Origin: an uncultured Collinsella sp. | GTDB lineage: Bacteria; Actinomycetota; Coriobacteriia; Coriobacteriales; Coriobacteriaceae | Length of the DNA: 64,000 nucleotides | Reading direction: 5' to 3' | Assembly (NCBI GenBank): GCA_902470765.1 | Contig: CABRHW010000011.1 | Location: 7,266-71,265 of the forward strand | Shown: piece by piece, positions 45,888-53,937 of the stretch | How positions within the stretch are numbered: the stretch's first letter is position 1 | How the letters are laid out: each line of letters starts with the position of its first letter | Made by a program: the position numbers and the translations under genes | The notes under the pieces: generated by a model | Seen by the model: the letters and a program-made list of their open reading frames with translations, nothing else | Databases searched by the model: none | What the model was told of the DNA's origin: nothing

Positions 45888-46814
45888 ATGTCCGACCAGA
45901 TGTCACGCCGCGGCTTCATGGGCGCCGCAGCAACCGGAGCCTTCGCGCTCGCCGGAGTCGCGCTCGCGGGCTGCTCCAACACCTCCGCGAGTTCCGAGAA
46001 ATCGAGCGAAAAGGAGAAGGCCGTGAAGCCGGTCATCCTCGTCACGAGCTTCGGCACGAGCTACAACGACTCGCGCCACATCACCATCGGCGCCATCGAA
46101 GACGCTATCCGTGAGAAGTACTGGCAGGACTACGACATCCGCCGCGCCTTCACCGCGCAGATCATCATCGACAAGCTGAAGAAGCGCGACGGCATCACGA
46201 TCGACAACATGACCGAGGCGCTCGACCGCTGCGTGGAAGACGGCGTGAAGGAAATCGTCGTGCAGCCGACGCATCTCATGGGTGGCCTGGAATACACCGA
46301 CGTGAAAGACGAGCTCGACAAGTACGCTGACAAGTTCGACAAAATCTCGCTCGGCGACCCGCTGCTCACCTCCGACGACGACTACAAGAAGGTGGCCGCA
46401 GCCATTAAGGAGAACATGGCGTCCTTCGACGACGGCAAGACGGCGCTGTGCCTCATGGGCCACGGCACCGAAGCCGATTCCAACGCCGACTATGCCAAGA
46501 TGCAGGAAGTGTTTAAGAACGAGGGCTTGACGCAGTTCTTCGTCGGCACCGTCGAGGCTGAACCGACCTGCGAGGATGTTATCGCCGCCGCGAGCGCCGC
46601 AGGCTACAAGAAGGCCGTGCTCGCGCCGTTCATGGTGGTCGCGGGCGACCACGCGAACAACGACATGGCAGACGAGACCGACCCCGACAGCTGGGCTGCG
46701 AAGTTCGTGGCCGCCGGCTTCGAAGTGACGTGCCTGCTCCAGGGTCTGGGACAGAACGTCGCGGTCGACGACATCTACGTCTCGCACGTGGACGACGCCA
46801 TCGCCAAGCTGTAA
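45888..46814 (+). CDS. cbiK: sirohydrochlorin cobaltochelatase, exported Tat lipoprotein
   Basis: CbiK inserts cobalt into sirohydrochlorin. Start 45888 follows GAGGAAAGGAAAAACC. The N-terminus is a twin-arginine signal, SRRGFMGAAATG, ending in the lipobox LAGC (Cys near residue 28), so the mature enzyme should be anchored outside the cytoplasmic membrane. The catalytic part has VTSFGTSYNDSR, VVQPTHLMGG, LCLMGHGTEADSN with His192 and VVAGDHANNDM with His255, the likely equivalents of the two metal His of Salmonella CbiK. An exported chelatase is known in Desulfovibrio, where it binds heme; the cytoplasmic corrin pathway would normally need cobalt inserted inside. Its true metal or substrate here is uncertain. 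Confidence 0.9.
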   Translation: MSDQMSRRGFMGAAATGAFALAGVALAGCSNTSASSEKSSEKEKAVKPVILVTSFGTSYNDSRHITIGAIEDAIREKYWQDYDIRRAFTAQIIIDKLKKRDGITIDNMTEALDRCVEDGVKEIVVQPTHLMGGLEYTDVKDELDKYADKFDKISLGDPLLTSDDDYKKVAAAIKENMASFDDGKTALCLMGHGTEADSNADYAKMQEVFKNEGLTQFFVGTVEAEPTCEDVIAAASAAGYKKAVLAPFMVVAGDHANNDMADETDPDSWAAKFVAAGFEVTCLLQGLGQNVAVDDIYVSHVDDAIAKL

Positions 46815-46823
46815 ACTCGCCGC

Positions 46824-46895
46824 GCACGGGGGCGCCGGTCGCGTCCCCGTGCAACGGGCATGCGCCTTCCCCGACTGAAGGCGCATGCCCGTTGC
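46824..46895 (+). promoter_or_regulatory. two tandem strong hairpins after cbiK
   Basis: GCACGGGG (46824-46831) pairs with CCCCGTGC (46845-46852), and directly after it a perfect 19-bp stem joins 46851-46869 to 46877-46895 on a 7-nt loop. No T-run follows. They probably set relative mRNA levels of cbiK and the downstream importer genes. Confidence 0.55.
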
Positions 46896-46959
46896 ATTCG
46901 CATCCCGCCCGCCCACCGCACGGCGCGGGCGGTCGAAGCGATTGAAAGGAACCCCCTCC

Positions 46960-47493
46960 ATGTTGAAGAAAACCCTCGCCTTCGCCCTGTCAGCGGCGCT
47001 TTTCGCGTTCTCGCTCGCCGGCTGCGGCGGAAATTCAATCGACAGCGCAAAGGCAAGCGATGCCGATTCCCAGGAAAAGACCGAACAGGCGGCCGATGCG
47101 CCCGAGGGCGCAAGCGCTGCCCCCATCACCGCCGACAAGGTGGCCGACGGCACCTATCCGATCACCGTAGATTCCAGCTCGAACATGTTCAGGATTGTGG
47201 ACGCCCAGCTCATCGTGGAAAACGGCTCCATGCACTGCGTGATGACGCTTTCCGGCACGGGCTACGGCAAGCTCTTCATGGGCACGGGCGACGAGGCTGC
47301 CGCCGCGAGCGAGGCCGACTTCATCCCCTATGTGGAAAACGCGGAAGGCAAGTACACCTACGACGTGCCCGTTGAAGCGCTCGACGAGGACACCGCCTGC
47401 GCCGCGTGGAGTATTAGAAAAGAGCAGTGGTACGACCGCACGCTCGTGTTCGAATCCGCCGGCGTCGATCTGCGCGCCGACGCACTGAAGTAA
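46960..47493 (+). CDS. small surface lipoprotein next to the importer
   Basis: Not recognised as a named gene. Start 46960 follows GAAAGGA. The 177-residue protein has a lipoprotein signal (FALSAALFAFSLAGC, Cys near residue 23), then an acidic Ala/Glu/Asp-rich spacer (about 28-60), then a compact beta-rich domain of about 110 residues with SGTGYGKLFMGTG and IRKEQWYDRTLVFES. Its position, four bases before the substrate-binding protein gene, suggests help in ligand or metal capture for the importer. The Trp, Tyr and His-containing strands could contact a ligand, but this is not shown. Confidence 0.75.
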   Translation: MLKKTLAFALSAALFAFSLAGCGGNSIDSAKASDADSQEKTEQAADAPEGASAAPITADKVADGTYPITVDSSSNMFRIVDAQLIVENGSMHCVMTLSGTGYGKLFMGTGDEAAAASEADFIPYVENAEGKYTYDVPVEALDEDTACAAWSIRKEQWYDRTLVFESAGVDLRADALK

Positions 47494-47497
47494 CGCC

Positions 47498-49069
47498 ATG
47501 CGGTCGATTCTTCCCAAGGGGGAAAACAGGAAGCGCCACAGCATCGCGGTGCGCGCGATCGCCTGTGTTCTCGTCGCCCTGTTCGCGCTTCCCTTCGCGG
47601 GGTGCAGTGCGAGCCCGAACGCGACCGGTGGCACGGCGGGCTCTCAGGAATACACTGTGAGCGTCTCGCTCTCCGGCGGGTCAGGGCGCGCAAGCATCGC
47701 CTCACCCACCACAATTGTGAAGGATGGCGACACCTACACCGCGACCATCACCTGGTCGAGTTCGAACTACGACAAAATGACCGTCAACGGCGTGGACTAC
47801 GCGCCCGTAAACGACGGCGGCAACTCCACGTTCGAGATACCCGTCACGCTCGACGAGGACATCGCCGTGTCGGCCGAGACCGTCGCCATGTCAACGCCGC
47901 ACACCATCGACTACACGCTCCACTTCGATTCATCCACCATGAAGGAGAAATCGGGCGACGAAGCAAGCGGCGGCTCCCCTGCGGGAACGGCTTCAAACGC
48001 CGCGGCCGACTTCCACAACGCCGATTTGGGCTGCGGCTGGAAGCCGACGGGGACGCTTCAACTTGAATACGCCGAGCACTTCACTGTCGACGAGTACGAA
48101 GGCGGCCTGCGGCTTATCTGCATTTCGAACGGGGAGCGCTTCCTCGTGGTGCCGCAAAATGCAAAGGTACCTGATGGGTTGAGCTCCGACATCGCGGTCA
48201 TAAGGCGCCCCGCCGACAAGGTGTACCTCGTGTCGTCGGCGACGATGTGCCTGGTCGACGCGCTCGATGCGAACGACAATATCATTATGTCGGGCACGAA
48301 GGCCGACGATTGCTCGGTCGCGGGCTTCAAAAGCGCGCTCGAAAGTGGGGCGATCGCCTACGGCGGCAAGTACAGCGCGCCCGACTACGAGCGAATATCG
48401 GCCTCGGGCTGCACGCTCGCCATCGAGAACACTATGATCAACCACACGCCCGATGTGAAGGAAAAGCTGCAGAAGCTCGGACTCGTCGTGCTCACCGAAC
48501 AGTTGTCGAGCGAGCCCGAAGCACTCGGGCGCGTCGAGTGGATTAAGCTTTTCGGCGTCCTGTTCGACAAGGAAGACGAGGCCGCGCACCTGTTCAACGA
48601 GCAGAAGGCCCGCGTCGAGCAAACGTCGAGGCTTGCGTCGTCAGGTAAAACCGTGGCGTATTTCTACATTAACTCGAACGGGGCCGCCGTCACGCGGCGG
48701 GCGGGCGACTACGTGGCGCAGATGATCGAGCTTGCAGGCGGCAACTACGCGCTCGATGACGCGCAGACGGCGTCGACGTCAGGTTCGTCAGTAACGCTCG
48801 AAATGGAGCGCTTCTACGCGACGGCGAAGGATGCCGACATCATCGTCTACAACGGCACCATCGACGAATCGGTTGCCACCTTAAACGACTTCGTAAGCAA
48901 AAACGCGCTATTGTCGCAGTTCAAAGCCGTGAAGAACGGCAACGTCTGGGTCACAAGCGCCGACATGTACCAGCAGATGACTTCTACCGCCGACATTATC
49001 GACGAGCTGCACGGGGCGTTCACCGGCGATGACGCGAGCGACTTCCATTATCTGAGGAAGCTCGGCTAG
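47498..49069 (+). CDS. BtuF/FepB-type substrate-binding lipoprotein with extra N-terminal beta domain
   Basis: This 523-residue lipoprotein (FALPFAGCSAS, Cys near residue 31) should capture the ligand for the ABC importer. Residues about 50-150 form an added beta domain (VSVSLSGGSGRASI, TITWSSSNYDKMTVNGVDY) ending in STPHTIDYTLHFDSS. The binding domain of the FecCD/BtuF class starts near 185 (LQLEYAEHFTVDEYEGG) and continues to the end, with VDALDANDNIIMSG, WIKLFGVLFDKEDEA and AGGNYALDDAQ. Under a cobalamin riboswitch the ligand is likely a corrinoid, but heme or ferric siderophore cannot be excluded. Confidence 0.88.
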   Translation: MRSILPKGENRKRHSIAVRAIACVLVALFALPFAGCSASPNATGGTAGSQEYTVSVSLSGGSGRASIASPTTIVKDGDTYTATITWSSSNYDKMTVNGVDYAPVNDGGNSTFEIPVTLDEDIAVSAETVAMSTPHTIDYTLHFDSSTMKEKSGDEASGGSPAGTASNAAADFHNADLGCGWKPTGTLQLEYAEHFTVDEYEGGLRLICISNGERFLVVPQNAKVPDGLSSDIAVIRRPADKVYLVSSATMCLVDALDANDNIIMSGTKADDCSVAGFKSALESGAIAYGGKYSAPDYERISASGCTLAIENTMINHTPDVKEKLQKLGLVVLTEQLSSEPEALGRVEWIKLFGVLFDKEDEAAHLFNEQKARVEQTSRLASSGKTVAYFYINSNGAAVTRRAGDYVAQMIELAGGNYALDDAQTASTSGSSVTLEMERFYATAKDADIIVYNGTIDESVATLNDFVSKNALLSQFKAVKNGNVWVTSADMYQQMTSTADIIDELHGAFTGDDASDFHYLRKLG

Positions 49070-49073
49070 CACC

Positions 49074-50114
49074 ATGAGAAGCCGACTTTCCATGGCATAC
49101 GACGAATCGGGGCGCGTCGCACGGTGTCGCGTCGTGACGGCGCTGCTCGCTGTTGTCCTCATCGTGCTCGTCGGGGCCAACCTGTGCATCGGGAGCGTGC
49201 TCGTGCCCGCAGACCACATCCCCGGCATCCTTTCGGGCGGCGCGGCCAATTCCATGGAAAGCCAAGTCATCTGGGAGATTCGCCTGCCGCGCGTGCTTTC
49301 AGCCGTGCTTCTCGGCGGGGCACTTTCGCTCTCCGGGTTCCTGCTGCAGACGTTTTTCAACAACCCCATCGCCGACCCGTTCATCTTGGGCGTCTCCTCG
49401 GGCGCAAAGTTCGTCGTCGCGCTTACGATGATCGTACTTCTGGGCGCGAACCAGGCCATGTCCTCGCCGGCCATGGTGGCCGCAGCATTTCTGGGCTCGC
49501 TTATCACCATCGGCTTCGTGCTCCTCATAGCACGGCGCATAAGCTCTATGGCCATGCTCATCGTGGCGGGCGTCATGGTGGGATACATCTGCTCGGCGGC
49601 GACGAACTTCCTCATCGCCTTCGCCGACGACCAGTCCATCGTGAACCTGCACAACTGGTCCTTGGGTAGCTTCTCGGGTTCGAGCTGGGACGACGTCGCG
49701 GTCATCGCGGTCGTGGTGATCACCGTGAGCGCATGCGTATTCGCGATATCGAAGCCCCTTTCCGCCTTCCAGCTGGGAGAAGCCTACGCGAAAAGCGTCG
49801 GCGTGAACGTCTCATGCTTCCGCGTGGTGCTCGTCCTTCTAGCGAGCATGCTCTCCGCCTGCGTGACCGCGTTCGCTGGTCCGGTGTCGTTCGTAGGCAT
49901 CGCGGTTCCGCATCTCGTTAAGTCGGCGCTAAAGTCGTCGAAGCCCATCCGCGTGATTCCTGCGTGCTTCTTGGGAGGCGCCATCTTCTGCGCGGGCTGC
50001 GATTTAATCGCGCGCACGCTGTTCTCCCCCGTCGAGCTTTCCATCAGCGCCGTCACCGCCATCTTCGGCGCGCCGGTGGTTATCGCGCTCATGTTGAAGA
50101 AGCGGGTGAGGTAG
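49074..50114 (+). CDS. FecCD/BtuC-family ABC importer permease
   Basis: The 346-residue protein has about nine or ten membrane segments and the family motifs IWEIRLPRVLSAVLLGGALS, GVSSGAKFVV and GPVSFVGIAVPHLVK, which mark BtuC/FhuB/FecCD permeases. It starts 5 bases after the binding-protein gene and its stop abuts the ATPase start. It is expected to pass a corrinoid or iron-type ligand into the cell. Confidence 0.94.
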   Translation: MRSRLSMAYDESGRVARCRVVTALLAVVLIVLVGANLCIGSVLVPADHIPGILSGGAANSMESQVIWEIRLPRVLSAVLLGGALSLSGFLLQTFFNNPIADPFILGVSSGAKFVVALTMIVLLGANQAMSSPAMVAAAFLGSLITIGFVLLIARRISSMAMLIVAGVMVGYICSAATNFLIAFADDQSIVNLHNWSLGSFSGSSWDDVAVIAVVVITVSACVFAISKPLSAFQLGEAYAKSVGVNVSCFRVVLVLLASMLSACVTAFAGPVSFVGIAVPHLVKSALKSSKPIRVIPACFLGGAIFCAGCDLIARTLFSPVELSISAVTAIFGAPVVIALMLKKRVR

Positions 50115-51353
50115 ATGGGGAAATTTGTGCCGCGGCCCAAAACGCTCCGAGCGGAGTCGAACCTCGAAACCCCGGTCGAAACGCAGGCTGACGGAGCGCC
50201 GCTTTTCCGCATAAGTGACCTGTCGGCGGGCTACGACAAGAAGGTCGTAGTCGAAGGCGTCGATCTGGAGGTTCGCACGGGCGACGTCGTGGCGCTCATC
50301 GGGCCGAACGGCTCGGGCAAGTCGACCATCTTGAAAACCATCACACGCCATCTGGCACCGCTTGCCGGCGCGGTCGAGCTCGACGGGCGGGAGATTTCCC
50401 GATGGAAGACGGCGGAGTTCGCAAGGAACCTTGCCGTTATGCTGACAGATCGCCCCCGGACCGAACTCCTCACCTGCCGCGATATCGTAGAGGCGGGAAG
50501 GCATCCCTACACCGGGCGAATGGGAACACTCTCGCCTGACGACCATAGTCGGGTCGACGAGGCCATGAAAACCGCACATGTGGAAGAGCTCGCCGAACGC
50601 GACTTCATGCAGATAAGCGACGGGCAACGCCAGCGCGTCATGCTCGCACGCGCCATCGCGCAGGATCCGCGTGTGCTCGTGCTCGACGAGCCCACATCAT
50701 ATCTCGATATCCGCTACCAGATCGACCTGCTGCGAATACTTCGCCACCTTGCGAAATCGCAGAATGTGGCTGTCATCATGTCCATCCACGAACTCGAGCT
50801 CGCGCAGAAAAGCGCCGACAAGGTGATTTGCGTGAAGGACGGTCGGGTCTTCCGCGCCGGCGCACCCGAGGACATATTCACGCGCGAGACGATTGGCGAG
50901 CTCTACGGCCTTCAACATGGCACCTTCAACGAGCGCTTCGGCAGCGTGGAAATTGGGCGCCCACACGGCGATGCGCACACGTTCGTCATCGCCGGCGCAG
51001 GTACGGGGTCAGCTGTGTTTCGCCAGCTCATCCGGCAGGGCAAGGCGTTCTACGCTGGCATTCTGCACGAAGGGGACATCGACTGCGAGCTCGCGCGCGA
51101 CCTGGCGACGGAATGCGTGGCCGAGCGCGCCTTCGAGCCGATCGGGGATAAAACCATAGCCCGCGCCAAAGAGCTCCTCGTCCACTGCGCGCGCCTTATC
51201 GTGTGCCCCGCCGCCTTCGGCACCATAAACGCCCGCAACGCAGAGCTCGTCGAGTTTGCACGCTCGCATGGTATCGAGGTCATGCGAGCGTGCGAAGGCG
51301 CATCGGAGGATTCCAAAATTGGAGTGGGAAGGATAAACTGGACTTTCTTTTAA
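50115..51353 (+). CDS. FecE/BtuD-family ABC importer ATPase with C-terminal accessory domain
   Basis: Residues about 35-280 are the ATPase: Walker A GPNGSGKST, signature SDGQRQRVMLARAI and Walker B VLVLDEPTSYLD. About 130 more residues follow (from FVIAGAGTGSAVFRQL), with GKAFYAGILHEGDIDCELA, RLIVCPAAFGTINARNAEL and ending GRINWTFF. This region looks like an alpha/beta nucleotide-type fold (AGAGTG loop) and is not the CbiZ amidohydrolase found on some BtuD fusions. Its role is not known to me. The stop is in frame with an IS3 scrap that begins at the next codon. Confidence 0.9.
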   Translation: MGKFVPRPKTLRAESNLETPVETQADGAPLFRISDLSAGYDKKVVVEGVDLEVRTGDVVALIGPNGSGKSTILKTITRHLAPLAGAVELDGREISRWKTAEFARNLAVMLTDRPRTELLTCRDIVEAGRHPYTGRMGTLSPDDHSRVDEAMKTAHVEELAERDFMQISDGQRQRVMLARAIAQDPRVLVLDEPTSYLDIRYQIDLLRILRHLAKSQNVAVIMSIHELELAQKSADKVICVKDGRVFRAGAPEDIFTRETIGELYGLQHGTFNERFGSVEIGRPHGDAHTFVIAGAGTGSAVFRQLIRQGKAFYAGILHEGDIDCELARDLATECVAERAFEPIGDKTIARAKELLVHCARLIVCPAAFGTINARNAELVEFARSHGIEVMRACEGASEDSKIGVGRINWTFF

Positions 51354-51446
51354 GGATCCTCAGGCTACAGCTCCTACGCCGGCAAGGTCTCCAAGGCGCC
51401 GGAGAACCTCAGGAACAGGAATTTCCACGCCGACGAGCCCAACTAG
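51354..51446 (+). pseudogene. remnant of an IS3-family transposase (orfB fragment)
   Basis: In frame after the ATPase stop the sequence reads GYSSYAGKVSKAPENL then RNRNFHADEPN and a stop. This matches the segment before the catalytic core of IS150/IS3-type transposases (pattern YxSYkG...nLxxRxFxAxxPN, normally followed by KWLTDITEF), where the stop now stands. Only about 30 residues remain. It lies exactly between the cobalamin/importer block and the TetR gene. Confidence 0.75.
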
Positions 51447-51448
51447 GC

Positions 51449-52060
51449 CTAATCCAAGCGAGATTCCAGACTCGACAGACCATTGAGAGTCAGATCGTTG
51501 GCGACCTCAGAGACGCGCTCGATGGGAACCGAGCCGTCAGACAGCGCCCACGTGCGATAGATACCGATAATACCCGACAGCAAAAACGCCAGATAGTAGT
51601 CGAACATCTCGTCCTTGAGACCTTGGGGCAGCAGATCGCGTTCGGCAATCTCGTGCTCGAGCGGCGCACGAAGACGAGCCATAAAATCATCGAGCGGAAT
51701 GTTCTCGATCAGCTGACGATTGAGCACCAAGTTGTTGCACAGTGCCTCGTTAACGGTTTTAAAGAAGGTCGCCGCCGCGCCAAGAGCGCGCTCATTGGTG
51801 TCGCCGTCCATGGAAGCAAGCGTTTTCTCGACCGAGTCGACAATCATCTCCACCACATCGGCGGCAATGGCATCAAGCAGGCCGTCAACCGTACCAAAGT
51901 GAACGTAAAAGGTCTTGCGGTCGACATTGGCCTCGCGCGCGATGGCACTCACCGTAATGTCTGCCAGCGGCTTTTCCATGAGCAGGTGCTCGAAAGCCGA
52001 AAGGATGGCATTACGGCTGCGAACGATGCGACGATCAAGACGCGGTTTGTTGGTTGCCAT
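51449..52060 (-). CDS. TetR-family transcriptional regulator
   Basis: The 203-residue protein opens with a TetR DNA-binding domain: AILSAFEHLLMEKPLADITV, then SAIAREANVDRKTFYVHFGT, the helix-turn-helix with the family's typical FYxHF ending. The rest is helical and should bind an effector. The ATG follows GAAGGGA. Target genes are unknown; it may control itself and the membrane-protein gene upstream on the same strand. Confidence 0.92.
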   Translation of the reverse strand: MATNKPRLDRRIVRSRNAILSAFEHLLMEKPLADITVSAIAREANVDRKTFYVHFGTVDGLLDAIAADVVEMIVDSVEKTLASMDGDTNERALGAAATFFKTVNEALCNNLVLNRQLIENIPLDDFMARLRAPLEHEIAERDLLPQGLKDEMFDYYLAFLLSGIIGIYRTWALSDGSVPIERVSEVANDLTLNGLSSLESRLD

Positions 52061-52176
52061 GGGCGTGTCCCTTCGATATGCGAGCGTTCATCAACAGATG
52101 AGAGATAATCTACGTAAGAGGATTATCCCCCATACAGCACAAATATGCCTCGCATCATGAAGAACGCACGACTGCC

Positions 52177-53484
52177 CTATTGCGACTTAGGGTGCTTCTT
52201 CTTATTGAGTGCCGACGGAGATACGCGAATACCATCGCTTGTCTGGCGCACATAGGCTTTATGAGCCGGCTTAGCGGTCCCAGAAGCCTTCTGAGCCTGC
52301 TTCTTGGGATCAACAGTAACAGCATTCGCGGGGTGCGGCTTAGTGGGCGTAGAGGGCGTCTGAGGCGTGCGGCCGAGCTTGCGCATCACGCGATCCCAGC
52401 GCGCATGGATGCTCTCGTTGTGGGCGCTCTTAAGGCCCAGCAGGGGCGCAGCCAAAATGGTCGGCGCAATAAACGTAATGAGGCGCCACAGCAGATAGCC
52501 AGCGGTCGAAGCCGACCCAAAGAAATGACCCAAGAACAATGCAAAGCCGCCCTCAGCGCCACCAGTTCCACCGGGCAGGGGGACCGCAGAGCTCAGCAGC
52601 TGGACAAAGGCGCTCGCGGCCATGACCGAGAAAAAGTCGACCTCGTGGTGGCTAAAGGCAAGCATCAGGAAATACGGCACGAGGTAGAAAAACGCGAGTT
52701 GCAGCATGGTGATGACCACCGTGAGCAGCATGGAAGAAAAATGTCCGGCCGAAAGCTTGAACTTCTCGGAGAAGGAGTAGATCTCGCCATCGACAAACGT
52801 GCGCCATCCCTCGATCTTAGTGGCCGAGACACCAATGCGCTCAAGCCAATTGATGATGCAATGGGCGACGCGCGTGACGGTCTTAGGCATGAGCGCGACG
52901 GCGAAGATGCCAAGCAAGATGCAGCAGTGTCCACCAAAGCTAAAGACGCACAGCAGCGTCATGTCGCCATAGCGCTCGGCAAAAAAGGGCATGCGAGCAA
53001 GCAGTAGGATAGCGCCCCAGGCAACGAGGCCAAACTGGTACACGATAAAACGCGTGAATTGCGTGGCGCCGGCCTCGCCCACGTTTTGGCCGGCCTTGGT
53101 CAGGCGATAGATCTGAGCCGGGGTGGAGCCCATCATCATGGGCGTCAGGTTGCCAAAGAAGATGCCACTCGCCTCGACCGAGATCAGGTCGCGGATGCCG
53201 ACGGGCGAATTGGGATCGAGCCAGACGGCGATCGCATAGGCCACAATGCCAAAGAACAGGTACATGAACATGCAAAGACACGCGACAACGAGCCATGACG
53301 CCTGGACGCTCGACATAGCGGCCCAGAACTGCCCCATCTGCCCGGTTACCACCAGATAGACGATATAACCTACCAGCACGACGCCGATAAAGATGGCGCC
53401 GCGGCGTGCGCTCTTATTGTCATCTCCGCCCGAGGCCTCAACCTCGACCTGGGGCTTAGACGTATGCTGAGAGGACTCCGTCAT
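52177..53484 (-). CDS. flippase-like/lysylphosphatidylglycerol synthase TM-region family membrane protein
   Basis: The 435-residue protein belongs to the UPF0104/YbhN and AglD-like group of eight-to-ten-segment membrane proteins. Start 53484 follows AGAAGGAG; an upstream in-frame ATG lacks a site. Landmarks are NLTPMMMGSTPAQIYRLTKA and VPLPGGTGGAEGGF, both typical. A Lys/Pro/Thr-rich cytoplasmic tail of about 70 residues follows the last segment (about 365-435). No catalytic MprF domain is attached, so lipid aminoacylation is unlikely; a lipid or polyprenol flippase is a better guess. Confidence 0.88.
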   Translation of the reverse strand: MTESSQHTSKPQVEVEASGGDDNKSARRGAIFIGVVLVGYIVYLVVTGQMGQFWAAMSSVQASWLVVACLCMFMYLFFGIVAYAIAVWLDPNSPVGIRDLISVEASGIFFGNLTPMMMGSTPAQIYRLTKAGQNVGEAGATQFTRFIVYQFGLVAWGAILLLARMPFFAERYGDMTLLCVFSFGGHCCILLGIFAVALMPKTVTRVAHCIINWLERIGVSATKIEGWRTFVDGEIYSFSEKFKLSAGHFSSMLLTVVITMLQLAFFYLVPYFLMLAFSHHEVDFFSVMAASAFVQLLSSAVPLPGGTGGAEGGFALFLGHFFGSASTAGYLLWRLITFIAPTILAAPLLGLKSAHNESIHARWDRVMRKLGRTPQTPSTPTKPHPANAVTVDPKKQAQKASGTAKPAHKAYVRQTSDGIRVSPSALNKKKHPKSQ

Positions 53485-53592
53485 GAGACTCCTTCTAACA
53501 GTCAAAATATCTTGGATATTGTACCCGTAAGGGCCATAGGCAGAACGCAAAGCTCTGGTTCAAACGGGAATTGCAGACGGTTGTTTGAAAGT

Positions 53593-53624
53593 AAAAAACC
53601 CGGCCTTCCATAGGAAGTCCGGGT
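53593..53624 (-). terminator. terminator after the tRNA-Glu pair
   Basis: On the minus strand ACCCGGACTTCC and GGAAGGCCGGGT form a near-perfect stem on a TAT loop, followed by TTTTTTAC. It ends the tRNA transcript. Confidence 0.92.
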
Positions 53625-53634
53625 ATCAGATGCA

Positions 53635-53711
53635 TGGTAGCCCGTACCAGATTCGAACTGGTGATCTCCGCCTTGAGAGGGCGGCGTCCTAAACCGCTAG
53701 ACGAACGGGCC
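53635..53711 (-). tRNA. tRNA-Glu (anticodon CTC), copy 1
   Basis: The minus strand gives a full cloverleaf: acceptor GGCCCGT with ACGGGCT, D arm CTAGCGGTTTAG, anticodon stem CCGCC/GGCGG with loop CTCTCAA (anticodon CTC), T arm CCAGTTCGAATCTGG, discriminator A and an encoded CCA. Confidence 0.97.
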
Positions 53712-53733
53712 ATAAGCCTCAGCAGAAAAGAAG

Positions 53734-53810
53734 TGGTAGCCCGTACCAGATTCGAACTGGTGATCTCCGCCTTGAGAGGGCAGCGTCCTAAACCGCTAGA
53801 CGAACGGGCC
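53734..53810 (-). tRNA. tRNA-Glu (anticodon CTC), copy 2
   Basis: It is identical to copy 1 except for C to T in the anticodon stem (plus-strand G at 53683 versus A at 53782), which turns a C-G pair into T-G. The two genes are 22 bases apart and surely co-transcribed, copy 2 first. Confidence 0.97.
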
Positions 53811-53844
53811 ACATGACATCTGCACTGCCGTGCTGCGAAGAAAT

Positions 53845-53873
53845 ATATTACGGGACAAAAAACGTCAGCGCAA
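53845..53873 (-). promoter_or_regulatory. promoter of the tRNA-Glu pair
   Basis: On the minus strand TTGCGC (53873-53868), a 17-bp spacer and TATAT-type box TAATAT (53850-53845) precede copy 2 by about 35 bases. The -10 box is good. Confidence 0.55.
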
Positions 53874-53881
53874 GAAGAAAT

Positions 53882-53907
53882 TCCAAATTGCCGAAAAATT
53901 GTCGGCA
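53882..53907 (-). terminator. weak terminator-like hairpin after cca
   Basis: TGCCGA and TCGGCA (53889-53894, 53902-53907) form a 6-bp stem about 30 bases beyond the cca stop. The following minus-strand sequence is AATTTGG, so it is weak. Confidence 0.35.
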
Positions 53908-53937
53908 GGTTATGGAACACGCAGGTAAACTAGGTAG

